Shown piece after piece: positions 1 through 8,308 of a stretch of DNA of 54,056 bases. Position 1 is the first letter of the stretch, and each line of letters starts with the position of its first letter. Source of the stretch: Pengzhenrongella frigida. GTDB lineage: Bacteria > Actinomycetota > Actinomycetes > Actinomycetales > Cellulomonadaceae. Position numbers and translations under genes: made by a program. The notes under the pieces were generated by a model, which ran no database searches, had not been told where the DNA came from, and worked only from the letters and a program-made list of their open reading frames with translations. The stretch spans positions 1-54,056 of the forward strand of contig NZ_SDWW01000032.1 in NCBI RefSeq assembly GCF_004168625.1, given 5' to 3'.

Positions 1-110
1 GCGCCCGTGTGGCGCTTATCCCCGCATTTTGGTATCTCCACACGCTCATCATATCCACGCTAAGCGACACACTACACCTGTTCGATGCGCCAGGGCCACG
101 GCGCAACGCT

Positions 111-139
111 CTATCGACAGCGCGGCCCTATCGACAGCG
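111..139. repeat. Direct repeat, two 12 bp copies
   Basis: The 12 bp word CTATCGACAGCG occurs at 111-122 and again at 128-139, a 17 bp period. It lies about 30 bp beyond the stop of the leftward beta-propeller gene. The rest of positions 1-167 is less GC-rich than the surroundings and holds no convincing gene. Confidence 0.6.
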
Positions 140-167
140 AGGTCGTCCGCCGTCCCGGTCCGCTCGA

Positions 168-1766
168 TCAGCCCAGTGCGAGGAGACCGTGCTCGGACTG
201 GCCATAGAGCTCGCCGGCGACCTCGTCGAGCCACACGCCCGTCGGCAGGGTGCTCTCCCAGAGCTCTACGCCGTTGTCCAGTCGGTAGGCGGCGAGCCGC
301 AGGGGCCGGGTCGCGTCGGAGCTGGCCAACAGGACCACTCGACCGTCGGTGAAGGTCGAGGTCGACGCCGAGACGTAGGTGTGGGTCGACGTGCTCGACT
401 CGTCGGTCGAGGCAGGTGACTGGTCGGTCGCCGTGCTCGGCTTGTTGATCGGCGTCGACCACACGGTCTCACCCGTGCGGCCGTCGATCGAGACGAGGCG
501 GTTGGCCTCTGCCCAGATGACGCGACCATCGATGACCATGGCGCCGGAGCTGCCCGGGCTCGGGACCGTCCACAGGGTTCGTTCCGCAGCAAGATCGTGG
601 GCGAGCAGATCGTCACCCGTGAGCGAATGAGCCAGGATCAGGGAGTCGAGCGAGCCGTCGTCGGGCCAGGGGTCGAACGGGCTCGCATCCACCCGGAACA
701 AGGACCCTGTGGCCAGGTCGGTCAGGGTTGCGTAGGCCGTGCCGGCTGTGCTGCCGGACGCCACGAGCAGCTGGCCGTGACGCAGCACGGTGAATCCGAC
801 GCCGTACCCGCCGGAGTCGGTCGCCGCCGGTGAGCGTAGGGCGGTGCCGTCGGCGGCGAGCACCCAGCTCGACCTGGCGCCGCCCCCGGTGCTCATCGAC
901 CACGACTCGACCTGGACGAGGTCGCCGGTCGCGAAGACCTGCGCCGAGCGGTGCCCGAACTCGTCGACGTCGAGCGGTTCTGGGGTGGTGAAGGTCCACC
1001 GGGCAGGCGTGTCCCAGGCGCTCCGTCTGCTCACCTGGTAACGGCCGTCGGACAGAACCTGGCCGATCACGAGGTTCGGGCCGGCGGAGGAGACCGTGGT
1101 GCTCGGATCTGTCGGCTCGGCCAGCAGGACGGTGCCGTCGGTCGCATCGAGCACGAGCAGGTTCGCCGTGGCCGGCAGGCTCGGGTCACCGGCCGCGGTG
1201 GCCGTCTCGTTCTCGGTCCCCGCGGCCAAGACGCACACGACGACGTCGACGCCCGCTGGGTCTTGGGTCGCCTCGGTGGGGGCGGTGCACTGGGTGGCGT
1301 TGGTGACGTCACCGGCCGGTCGGACGGGAACCTCCCAGATGGGGTTGCCGGAGTTCGCGTCCAGGCCGACGACCGCCTCGCTCCCGTCCGCCCGGTCGAG
1401 CGTCCCGATCAACAGCCCGGTGCTGGTGCCCAGGACCGAGTACGGCCCGTCACCCGTACGCCACTTCTCGGTGACGGTGTCCCCGAGCGTGGTGACGACG
1501 CCCGGGACTCCGGCCAGGTCCGCCATGCGATCGCGCTCGCGCTGCTCGGCGACAACGGACGTCGTGACCAGGATGAGGGCTAAGCCGACCGCCGCGGGCC
1601 ACCAGCGCCGCGCGCCCCGATTCCAGGCGATTCGCCGGTCGCTGGGCGGGCTCGGCGGTCCGAGCGAGCCCGGAGCGCCGGCGCCGGATCGCACATCGTC
1701 GGCCGGCGAACCCGTCTCATCGTCCACGAAGGCGACGTCGACCATCCTCCGGCGCGCAGACCTCAT
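168..1766 (-). CDS. Membrane-anchored PQQ-like beta-propeller protein
   Basis: A predicted 532-residue protein. A polar, Pro/Ser-rich N-terminus of about 50 residues precedes one membrane segment (about residues 56-72), so the rest should lie outside the cell. The outer part carries repeats of the PQQ/quinoprotein-like blade, such as VVGLDANSGNPIWEV, LLVLDATDGTVLLA, LVSIDGRTGETVW and LAAYRLDNGVELWE. These are typical of eight-bladed propellers of the BamB/PQQ_2 class. No catalytic quinoprotein residues were recognised, so a structural or binding role is likelier than an enzyme. The start at 1766 has a weak AGGG seven bases upstream; an alternative ATG at 1745 has GGAGG directly abutting it. 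The gene is divergent from the hemerythrin-like gene. The function is unknown. Confidence 0.75.
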   Translation of the reverse strand: MRSARRRMVDVAFVDDETGSPADDVRSGAGAPGSLGPPSPPSDRRIAWNRGARRWWPAAVGLALILVTTSVVAEQRERDRMADLAGVPGVVTTLGDTVTEKWRTGDGPYSVLGTSTGLLIGTLDRADGSEAVVGLDANSGNPIWEVPVRPAGDVTNATQCTAPTEATQDPAGVDVVVCVLAAGTENETATAAGDPSLPATANLLVLDATDGTVLLAEPTDPSTTVSSAGPNLVIGQVLSDGRYQVSRRSAWDTPARWTFTTPEPLDVDEFGHRSAQVFATGDLVQVESWSMSTGGGARSSWVLAADGTALRSPAATDSGGYGVGFTVLRHGQLLVASGSTAGTAYATLTDLATGSLFRVDASPFDPWPDDGSLDSLILAHSLTGDDLLAHDLAAERTLWTVPSPGSSGAMVIDGRVIWAEANRLVSIDGRTGETVWSTPINKPSTATDQSPASTDESSTSTHTYVSASTSTFTDGRVVLLASSDATRPLRLAAYRLDNGVELWESTLPTGVWLDEVAGELYGQSEHGLLALG

Positions 1767-1984
1767 ACCGCGACCCTACTCAGCGGCGACCCCCACGGAC
1801 CGGGACCAGACCAAGTACCGCATCGTCACCGTGCTCGTCGTCGAACACCGCCGCGACGTCTACCGGCGACCAGTCCGCCGGAGTCGTCCAGCACCGCCGG
1901 CGGGGATGTGGCGCGCAGCGGGTGGGAGTAGCGTTTTTCCAGCGCTGCGACGACGCCGATGTCGATGATCGGGTGGAGGACGGG

Positions 1985-2719
1985 ATGGCCAAGAAACTCC
2001 CTTCCCCCGGGCCGTTGCCCGCGGGGCAGCACCCTGGCTGCGACACGTCGGGGATGATCCTCGTCCATCGGATCTTCCGCTGGCTGTATCGGGAACTCCC
2101 CGAGCTGGTGCGCGAGGTCGAGCCCGGCGACACCGCACGCTCCGCGGTCGTCGGCCGCTACGCCCACCTCGACTTCTTCGCCCTGCACATGCACCACGAG
2201 ACCGAGGACATGGTGCTGTGGGACAGGCTGGAAGCACGCGAACCCGCCTGCACCCTGCACGTCGGTCAGATGCGAGCGCAGCACGCCGAGGTCGCGGTGC
2301 GGCTCGCACGGATCGAGCCGCAGCTGGCGCCCTGGGTGGTCACCGCCGATCCCCGGCTTCGCGAGGTCTTCGCCACCGACATCGAGGGTCTCCGCGACCT
2401 GCTGTCGGCGCATCTCGGGCAGGAGGAGGACGACATCCTCCCGGTCGCCGGGGAGGTGATGTCGCAGCAGGAGTGGGACTTCATGGAGGAGCACACCCGC
2501 GCCACCCTCATGGCGCACCGCAAGGAGCTCGGGAAGGACGTCATGTCGCTGCAGCTCGGCCTGCTGATCGCGAGCGTCCCCGAGGCCGAGCGAGAGGACT
2601 GGGTCCGCGCCAACGTGCCCGCCCCGATCCGGCTCCTGTACCTCCTCCTCATGAAGCGGAGGTACGACAGCGCGATGCGGGAGCTCTATCCCGACCGTCC
2701 CGTGCCCACGATGGTGTGA
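1985..2719 (+). CDS. Hemerythrin HHE domain protein
   Basis: A 244-residue predicted cytoplasmic protein with the spaced His/Glu pattern of hemerythrin-like cation-binding domains: H in LVHRIFRWLYREL, HLDFFALHMHHETED, MRAQHAEV and SAHLGQEEDDILPV. This family binds a di-iron centre and is linked to oxygen, nitric oxide or iron sensing and storage; the ligand here is unknown. The C-terminal third (about residues 160-244) is helical and outside the HHE core. The start at 1985 was chosen because GGAGG lies five bases upstream (1975-1979); a longer frame from 1922 has no such site. The SRPBCC gene follows 28 bp downstream on the same strand, so the two may form an operon. Confidence 0.8.
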   Translation: MAKKLPSPGPLPAGQHPGCDTSGMILVHRIFRWLYRELPELVREVEPGDTARSAVVGRYAHLDFFALHMHHETEDMVLWDRLEAREPACTLHVGQMRAQHAEVAVRLARIEPQLAPWVVTADPRLREVFATDIEGLRDLLSAHLGQEEDDILPVAGEVMSQQEWDFMEEHTRATLMAHRKELGKDVMSLQLGLLIASVPEAEREDWVRANVPAPIRLLYLLLMKRRYDSAMRELYPDRPVPTMV

Positions 2720-2747
2720 CGCGGCGACCGGCGAGGCGGAGGAACTC

Positions 2748-3203
2748 ATGTGGCGACGTGTGACGCTCGACGTCCATCTCGATCACCCGCCGTCGCGCGT
2801 GTACCCGTACTTCGCCGATCCGGGTCGGTGGCCCGAGTTCGCGCCTGCGGTCGACTCCCGCCGCCCGTTGGACAGCGGTCCGCTGCAGGTGGGGAACCGG
2901 TGGGCCGCTGTCGACCGCATCGGGCCGTTCCGGATCCGGTTCACCGACGTGCTCGAGGTCCTCGAGCACGACCGGCGGGTCGTGTGGCACTCGACCTCGC
3001 CGTGGAACTCCGGCGTCGAGTACGTGTGCACGCCCGACGCCGGGGGCACGCGCGTCCATGCCGACTACGGCGGCGACGTCGCCGCCTGGCTCCGGCTGGT
3101 GGCGCTCCTGCCGACCTTCGTGCTGGCGCGGATCCTGCTGCGCGACTTCACCGGCCTCCGTCGGGTGCTCGTGGCAGCAGACCGGGCTCGCTGCGAACCC
3201 TGA
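2748..3203 (+). CDS. SRPBCC-family protein
   Basis: A 151-residue protein of the START/Bet v 1-like SRPBCC fold (polyketide cyclase/dehydrase and lipid-transport family). The opening beta strand and helix (VTLDVHLDHPPSRVYPYFADPGRWPEFAP) and the later strand VVWHSTSPWNSGVEYVC fit the fold. These proteins bind hydrophobic ligands in a cavity, and the substrate cannot be read from sequence. The C-terminus (LLPTFVLARILLRDF) is hydrophobic. GGAGG precedes the ATG. The TGA stop (3201-3203) is the first three bases of the symmetric 68 bp repeat described separately, so the repeat provides this gene's stop. Confidence 0.72.
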   Translation: MWRRVTLDVHLDHPPSRVYPYFADPGRWPEFAPAVDSRRPLDSGPLQVGNRWAAVDRIGPFRIRFTDVLEVLEHDRRVVWHSTSPWNSGVEYVCTPDAGGTRVHADYGGDVAAWLRLVALLPTFVLARILLRDFTGLRRVLVAADRARCEP

Positions 3204-3268
3204 GATAGTCCATCGCGGTTGAGATAGTCCTTCGAAACGGACTATCTCAACGCTGAAGGACTATCTCG
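3201..3268. repeat. 68 bp four-module palindromic element, copy A
   Basis: Four copies of an 11 bp half-site lie on an exact 19 bp grid. TGAGATAGTCC is at 3201-3211 and 3220-3230; its inverse GGACTATCTCA is at 3239-3249 and, with one change, at 3258-3268. All four are symmetric about one axis between 3234 and 3235. The inner pair extends to a 12 bp perfect stem (3219-3230 with 3239-3250) with an 8 base loop. It sits between convergent genes (SRPBCC and ychF). A second copy is at 31311-31378. Confidence 0.9.
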
Positions 3269-3285
3269 AGGCCAGTCCTTGGCGG

Positions 3286-4371
3286 CTAGACGTTGAAGCG
3301 GAACTCCACCACGTCGCCGTCGGCCATGACGTAGTCCTTGCCTTCGATGCGGGCCTTGCCGGCGGCGCGGGCAGCGACGATCGAGCCGGTCTCGAGCAGG
3401 TCGTCGAACCCGATGACCTCGGCCTTGATGAAGCCGCGCTGGAAGTCGGTGTGGATGACGCCGGCCGCCTGCGGGGCGGTCCAGCCGCGGTGGATCGTCC
3501 AGGCCCGGGTCTCCTTCGGGCCGGCCGTCAGGTAGGTCTGCAGGCCGAGGGTGTGGAAGCCGACCCGCGCGAGCTGGTCCAGGCCGGGCTCGCCCTGGCC
3601 GCTCTCGGCGAGCATCTCGGCGGCCTCGTCGGGCTCGAGCTCGACGAGCTCTGCCTCGAACTTGGCGTCGAGGAACATCGCGTCGGCCGGGGCGACCAGC
3701 GCGCGCAGCTCGTCCTGCATCGCGGTGTCCGCCAGCCCGGCGTCGTCGGTGTTGAAGACGTAGATGAACGGCTTGGAGGTCATGAGCTGCAGCTCGGCGA
3801 CGCGGTCCGGGTCGAGCCGCGCGCCGGCCGCCCCCTGGGCGAGCGTCGTGCCGGCCTCGAGCAGCTTCTGGGCGCCGATCGCCGTGTCGAGCAGCTCCTG
3901 GGGCGCCTTCTTGCCGCGGACCTCCTTCTCGAGGCGCGGGATCGCCTTCTCGAGGGTCTGCAGGTCGGCGAGGATCAGCTCGGTGTTGATGGTCTCGATG
4001 TCGTCCTTCGGCGAGACCTTGCCCTCGACGTGGATCACGTCGGGGTCGGAGAACACGCGGGTGACCTGGCAGATCGCCTCGGCCTCGCGGATGTTCGCGA
4101 GGAACTTGTTGCCGAGCCCCTCCCCCTCGCTGGCGCCGCGCACGATGCCGGCGATGTCGACGAACGACACCGTGGCGGGCAGGATGCGCTCGCTGCCGAA
4201 GATCTTCGCCAGCTGGGCCAGGCGCGGGTCCGGGAGCGGGACCACGCCGACGTTGGGCTCGATCGTCGCGAACGGGTAGTTCGCCGCGAGAACCTGCGCC
4301 CGGGTGAGCGCGTTGAAAAGGGTGGACTTGCCGACGTTGGGCAGGCCGACGATGCCGATAGTGAGTGCCAC
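3286..4371 (-). CDS. ychF: Redox-regulated ATPase YchF (Obg-family)
   Basis: A 361-residue protein, the usual length for YchF/OLA1. The P-loop GLPNVGKS is at residues 9-16. The G3 region is FVDIAGIVRGASEGEGLGN. The fourth motif is FNTDD rather than the NKxD of true GTPases, in keeping with the ATP preference known for the family. The C-terminus holds the TGS domain (RAWTIHRGWTAPQAAGVIHTD is its start). YchF associates with ribosomes and is linked to the oxidative stress response. The start is a GTG at 4371, giving the canonical ALTIGIVGLPN opening. The gene converges on the SRPBCC gene across palindromic element A. Confidence 0.96.
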   Translation of the reverse strand: MALTIGIVGLPNVGKSTLFNALTRAQVLAANYPFATIEPNVGVVPLPDPRLAQLAKIFGSERILPATVSFVDIAGIVRGASEGEGLGNKFLANIREAEAICQVTRVFSDPDVIHVEGKVSPKDDIETINTELILADLQTLEKAIPRLEKEVRGKKAPQELLDTAIGAQKLLEAGTTLAQGAAGARLDPDRVAELQLMTSKPFIYVFNTDDAGLADTAMQDELRALVAPADAMFLDAKFEAELVELEPDEAAEMLAESGQGEPGLDQLARVGFHTLGLQTYLTAGPKETRAWTIHRGWTAPQAAGVIHTDFQRGFIKAEVIGFDDLLETGSIVAARAAGKARIEGKDYVMADGDVVEFRFNV

Positions 4372-4427
4372 GGGCGTCGAGTCTACGGGGCGCCCACCTC
4401 CGCCGGGTCAGGCCAGATGTCCGCCGG

Positions 4428-6002
4428 TCAGGTGTACGAGACCATGCGGGCGAGCAGCTCCGGGGCGGAGCGGTCCAGGGTGCGGCCGCCGGACCGGATC
4501 CCGACGGCGAGCACCACCCCGCCGAGCGCGATCCCCACGACCAGCGCGAGCACCCCGAGGACGACGGATCCCGTGCCCACCGAGAACCCCGCGAGCACGA
4601 GCGCGGGCAAGCACAGCCCGAGGATCGCGCTCCACCCGAGCAGCTGGGAGGCGGCGGCGGCCATGGACGCCCCCTGCTGGGAGGCGAACGGGTTCTGACC
4701 GGCCAGCGGCACCTGGTAGACGACCCGCGCCGAGACCACGCTCGAGCAGCCGAGGGCCGTGAGCAGCAGGCCGCCGCTCGCGCCGAGCACGGCCGGCAGC
4801 GCATCGACCCGCCCCGTCACCAGCACGGACGCGACGACCAGGAGGAGCGTCACCGGCACGGCGATCAGCCCCGTGGCCAGGACCCGGCCCGTGCGGTCCA
4901 CGCGGCCACTGATCGGCGCGGCCACGTGTGTCCAGAACGGCGTGCCGTCGTAGGCGACGTCGGCCGAGATGGTCCAGCCGAGCAGGAAGGCGGCGATCGG
5001 CCCGGTCAGCAGCATCGCGTCGCTGATGCCGCCGCCGGTCGAGAAGTACAGCAGGACGGGAAGCAGGGGCACCACGACGATGCCGGCCGCGTAGCGGGGG
5101 TCCCGCACCCAGTAGGTCAGGCAGCGGGCAACGACCGCGCCCGTCGGGGTCGCGGGCAGGCGGCCGAACGCGCCGAGGCCGCGGCCGCGCACCGGACGCC
5201 GGGCAGACCCGGACGATGCGGGCTGCACGAGGGCACGCCCCAGGGCCCGGTCCCAGACGACCACGAGCCCGGCCAGGGTCGCGACGGCGATGAGGAGCTT
5301 CAGCCCCGCGGCCCCCCAGGCCCCCGCCGCGACGTCCGCCGGGATCGCCCAGGCCGCACCCCAGGGGGTCCACCCGACGACCCGGGCCGCGGCGGGCATC
5401 GACGCGAGGCCCTGCTCGACGCCGGTGGCCAGCCCCCGCATCAGGGGTCCGAGCAGGAACAGCGGCACGATCAGGACGATCGTGAGGAACTCGCGGTACC
5501 GCCGCCGACCGACCACCCGGGCCAGCGCGGTGGTGGTCGCTCGCGAGCCGACGATCGCCGTCGCCAGGCTGAGCACCGCGCAGGGCAGCGCCACCAGGGC
5601 CACGCCCGGCTGCCGCCACCACGCCAGGACCGTGGCCAGGACGACGACGGCGGTCGTGACGCCGGGGATCCCGAGCACCCCGCTCAACGCCAGACCGGTC
5701 AGGAGGTCACGGCGCGGGATGGCGAACGTGACGAAGCGAGCCGGATCGAGCGTGGCGTCCACCCCGAACGCCACCAGCGGCACGATCCACCACGCCAGCA
5801 CGAGCACGGACCCCATCAGGACGAGCACGGTCTCGATCAGCTCGGCGTCGGACCTGCCGAGCAGGAGGAGCCCGGGGATCGCCACGCCGATGGCACCGAA
5901 CGCGTACAGCGCGGCGAACCCGAGCCCGATCGTCTGCCACACGCTCCGGCGCAGGCCGTTGCGCAGCAGCGTCAGCTTGAGCCTCAGGAGGTGCGCAACC
6001 AT
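4428..6002 (-). CDS. ABC transporter permease (exporter type)
   Basis: A 524-residue polytopic membrane protein with about ten to twelve hydrophobic segments, beginning with a short basic N-terminus (MVAHLLRLKLTLLRNGLRR) and a first helix at about residues 25-45. It has no solute-binding or ATPase motif. Its ATG (6000-6002) lies inside the end of the upstream ATPase gene, an overlap of 19 bp, so the two proteins almost certainly form one transporter. The layout of ATPase followed by one large permease is typical of ABC-2-like exporters of unknown substrate in actinobacteria. The function beyond export is not inferable. Confidence 0.82.
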   Translation of the reverse strand: MVAHLLRLKLTLLRNGLRRSVWQTIGLGFAALYAFGAIGVAIPGLLLLGRSDAELIETVLVLMGSVLVLAWWIVPLVAFGVDATLDPARFVTFAIPRRDLLTGLALSGVLGIPGVTTAVVVLATVLAWWRQPGVALVALPCAVLSLATAIVGSRATTTALARVVGRRRYREFLTIVLIVPLFLLGPLMRGLATGVEQGLASMPAAARVVGWTPWGAAWAIPADVAAGAWGAAGLKLLIAVATLAGLVVVWDRALGRALVQPASSGSARRPVRGRGLGAFGRLPATPTGAVVARCLTYWVRDPRYAAGIVVVPLLPVLLYFSTGGGISDAMLLTGPIAAFLLGWTISADVAYDGTPFWTHVAAPISGRVDRTGRVLATGLIAVPVTLLLVVASVLVTGRVDALPAVLGASGGLLLTALGCSSVVSARVVYQVPLAGQNPFASQQGASMAAAASQLLGWSAILGLCLPALVLAGFSVGTGSVVLGVLALVVGIALGGVVLAVGIRSGGRTLDRSAPELLARMVSYT

Positions 6003-6805
6003 GCCAGCCCCTGCCCCGTCGTCCGGCCGCCGACGAGCTCCACGAACTTGTCCTCGAGGCTCCCGTCGCCGCGCACCGCGTCGACGGTCCCGGCGGCGAG
6101 CACGCGGCCGCCGGCGATGACCGCGACGTGGTCGCACATCCGCTGGACCAGGTCCATGACGTGCGACGAGACGATCACCGTCCCGCCGCCCTCGCGCACG
6201 TAGGTGCCCAGGATGTCCCGGATGTTGGCCGCCGAGACGGGGTCGACCGCCTCGAACGGCTCGTCGAGCACCAGCAGCCGGGGTGCGTGCACGAGGGCGC
6301 AGGCCAGGGCCACCTTCTTGGTCATCCCGGCCGAGTAGTCCACCACCAGGTTGTTCGCGTCGCCGGTGAGGTCGAGCGCCTGCAGCAGATCGGTGGTGCG
6401 CGCCGCGACCGTGTCGCGGTCCAGGCCGCGCAACAGCCCCGAATAGGTGATGAGCTGCGCGCCCGTGAGCCGGTCGAACAGGCGCACGCCGTCGGGAAGC
6501 ACCCCGAGCAGCATCTTGACCTGCGTCGGGTCGGCCCACAGGTCCTGCCCGTGCACCCACACCTGTCCGAAGTCGGGGCGGAGCAGCCCGGTCGACATCG
6601 ACAGGGTGGTGGTCTTGCCCGCACCGTTCGGACCGACCAGCCCGTAGAACGAGCCGACCGGGACGTCGAGGTCGAGGTCGCTGACCGCGATCTTGTCGCC
6701 GAACCGCTTCCACAGCCCGCGCACCGCGAGGGCCGGGGGGATCAGGGCAGGGGCCGACGGCGGCGTGGGGCCGGCCGATGGTGCGGAGGCAGTTCCGGAC
6801 GTCAT
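5984..6805 (-). CDS. ABC transporter ATP-binding protein
   Basis: A 273-residue nucleotide-binding domain. After a Pro/Ala-rich leader of about 27 residues come the Walker A GPNGAGKTTTL, the Q-loop region LLGVLPDGVRLFDRLT, the Walker B LLVLDEPFEAVD and the H-loop VSSHVMD. The signature motif is degenerate: YSAGM stands where LSGGQ is normal. This is tolerated in the DrrA/CcmA-like exporter class and fits a drug- or lipid-export role. The stop overlaps the permease start. The start at 6805 is the ATG just before MTSGTASAPS; rmuC diverges from it with about 110 bp between the starts. Confidence 0.88.
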   Translation of the reverse strand: MTSGTASAPSAGPTPPSAPALIPPALAVRGLWKRFGDKIAVSDLDLDVPVGSFYGLVGPNGAGKTTTLSMSTGLLRPDFGQVWVHGQDLWADPTQVKMLLGVLPDGVRLFDRLTGAQLITYSGLLRGLDRDTVAARTTDLLQALDLTGDANNLVVDYSAGMTKKVALACALVHAPRLLVLDEPFEAVDPVSAANIRDILGTYVREGGGTVIVSSHVMDLVQRMCDHVAVIAGGRVLAAGTVDAVRGDGSLEDKFVELVGGRTTGQGLAWLRTS

Positions 6806-6916
6806 GGCTGCAGGGTAGCCGGGCCAGTGCCGCTGACCTGCCCAAAGGCTGGATCGCGGCCGACCGGGGAGGCACCGGCGAGCGGGTGTGTCGGAGGGCC
6901 GTGGCACGGTACGGAC

Positions 6917-8242
6917 ATGACCCTCACGACCGCCTTGATCCTCGTCGCCGGCGCGTTGCTGCTGGGCGGCCTCGCGGGCTGGTCCCTCGCGGCCGCTCGG
7001 GTCGGCTCCGCGCAGGTCCGGACCGCATCGCTGCAGGCCCAGCTCGACGCCGAACGCTCGTCCGGTGCGGAGCGGGTGCGCTCGCTGCAGGCCGACCAGC
7101 TGCACCTCGCCGAGCAGTTCCGGGCGCTCGCCGCGGACGCGCTCGCGACCAACAACGAGCAGTTCCTCGCCCTGGCCGACCAGCGGCTCGCGGCGAGCCA
7201 GCAGACCCAGTTCTCCGAGCTCGCGCGCCGCGAGGAAGCCGTCAAGCAGCTGGTCGAGCCGCTCACGCGCACGCTCGACCAGGTCAAGGCCGAGATGACC
7301 CTCGCCGAGAAGGCCCGGCTGACCGGCACAGCCGCGCTGGGCGAGCAGGTCCGGGCGATGCGCGAGTCGTCCGACCTGCTGCGCACCGAGACCAGTCAGC
7401 TCGTCACAGCCCTGCGCTCGTCCCAGGTGCGGGGCCGGTGGGGCGAGATCCAGCTGCGCCGCGTGGTCGAGTCGGCCGGGATGGTCGAGCACGTCGACTT
7501 CGTCGAGCAGGACCAGGTCCGCACCGACGACGGCCTGCTGCGACCCGACATGATCATCAACCTGTCGGGCGGCAAGAACGTCGTGGTGGACGCGAAGGTC
7601 GCCTTCCTGGGGTACCTCGACGCGACCCAGGCGACGGACGACACCGTCCGGGCCCAGCGGCTCGCCGCCCACGCGCGGCACTTCCGCAAGCACATCGACG
7701 ACCTCGCCACGAAGCGGTACTGGGACCAGTTCGCCCCCGCACCCGAGTTCGTGGTGATGTTCGTCCCGGCCGAGGCGTTCTTCCACGCGGCCCTCGAGCA
7801 GGACGCCACCATCTTCGAGTACGCGTTCGAGCGCAACGTGATCGTCGCGACCCCGATGACGCTGATCGCGCTCCTGCGGACGGTCGCCTACGCGTGGCGC
7901 CAGGACGCGCTCGCGGCGAACGCCCAGCAGGTGCTCACCCTCGGCAAGGAGCTGCACGGTCGGATCGCGACCCTCGGCGGGCACCTGGCCAAGCTGGGCC
8001 GCGCGCTCGACGGCGCGGCCGGGGCCTACAACCAGACCGTGTCGTCGCTCGAGACCCGGGTGCTCGTCAGCGCCCGGCGGTTCGCGGACCTCCAGGTCGT
8101 GGACGGCGACCTGCCGACGCCGCCCCCGGTGAACCCGCAGCTCAGCGCCGTGAGCGCGCCGGAGCTGGTCGCCTCGGCCACCGAGCAGATGGTGGCGCTG
8201 GCGGACGTGCCGCGGACCGACGCCGCGACGAGCGCGGGCTAG
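6917..8242 (+). CDS. rmuC: DNA recombination protein RmuC homologue
   Basis: A 441-residue protein with an N-terminal membrane helix (about residues 4-25). A long coiled-coil segment rich in Gln, Glu and Ala follows (about 35-170). Then comes the RmuC nuclease-like domain, with VRGRWGEIQLRRVVESAGM, the strand pair LSGGKNVVVDAKVAFLGYL and FVVMFVPAEAFFHAALEQD. RmuC limits inversions at short inverted repeats in E. coli. The ATG at 6917 gives the expected membrane start; the long in-frame extension upstream runs antisense through the ABC ATPase and is rejected. The TAG stop is part of the first unit of a five-copy tandem repeat. Confidence 0.93.
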   Translation: MTLTTALILVAGALLLGGLAGWSLAAARVGSAQVRTASLQAQLDAERSSGAERVRSLQADQLHLAEQFRALAADALATNNEQFLALADQRLAASQQTQFSELARREEAVKQLVEPLTRTLDQVKAEMTLAEKARLTGTAALGEQVRAMRESSDLLRTETSQLVTALRSSQVRGRWGEIQLRRVVESAGMVEHVDFVEQDQVRTDDGLLRPDMIINLSGGKNVVVDAKVAFLGYLDATQATDDTVRAQRLAAHARHFRKHIDDLATKRYWDQFAPAPEFVVMFVPAEAFFHAALEQDATIFEYAFERNVIVATPMTLIALLRTVAYAWRQDALAANAQQVLTLGKELHGRIATLGGHLAKLGRALDGAAGAYNQTVSSLETRVLVSARRFADLQVVDGDLPTPPPVNPQLSAVSAPELVASATEQMVALADVPRTDAATSAG

Positions 8243-8308
8243 GGGCGAGCGCGGGCTAGGGGCGAGCGCGGGCTAGGACGAGCGCGGGCTAGGACGAGCG
8301 CGGGCTAG
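8230..8308. repeat. Five-copy tandem repeat carrying stop codons
   Basis: The 13 bp core GAGCGCGGGCTAG occurs at 8230, 8247, 8264, 8280 and 8296, with periods of 17, 17, 16 and 16 bp. Each core ends in CTAG, which reads as TAG on both strands. The first copy supplies the rmuC stop (8240-8242) and the last supplies the ispH stop (8305-8307). Confidence 0.95.

Noticed and set aside
3347-3362. A GTAGTCCTTG match to the half-site of the palindromic element inside ychF
   Set aside because: It encodes the conserved C-terminal KDYV segment of YchF and has no partner half-sites at 19 bp spacing.
6128-6916. Long open extension upstream of rmuC
   Set aside because: It runs antisense through the ABC ATPase gene and has no domain; high GC keeps such frames open.
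8230-8308. CRISPR-like array
   Set aside because: Units are 16-17 bp and directly adjacent with no unique spacers and no cas genes.
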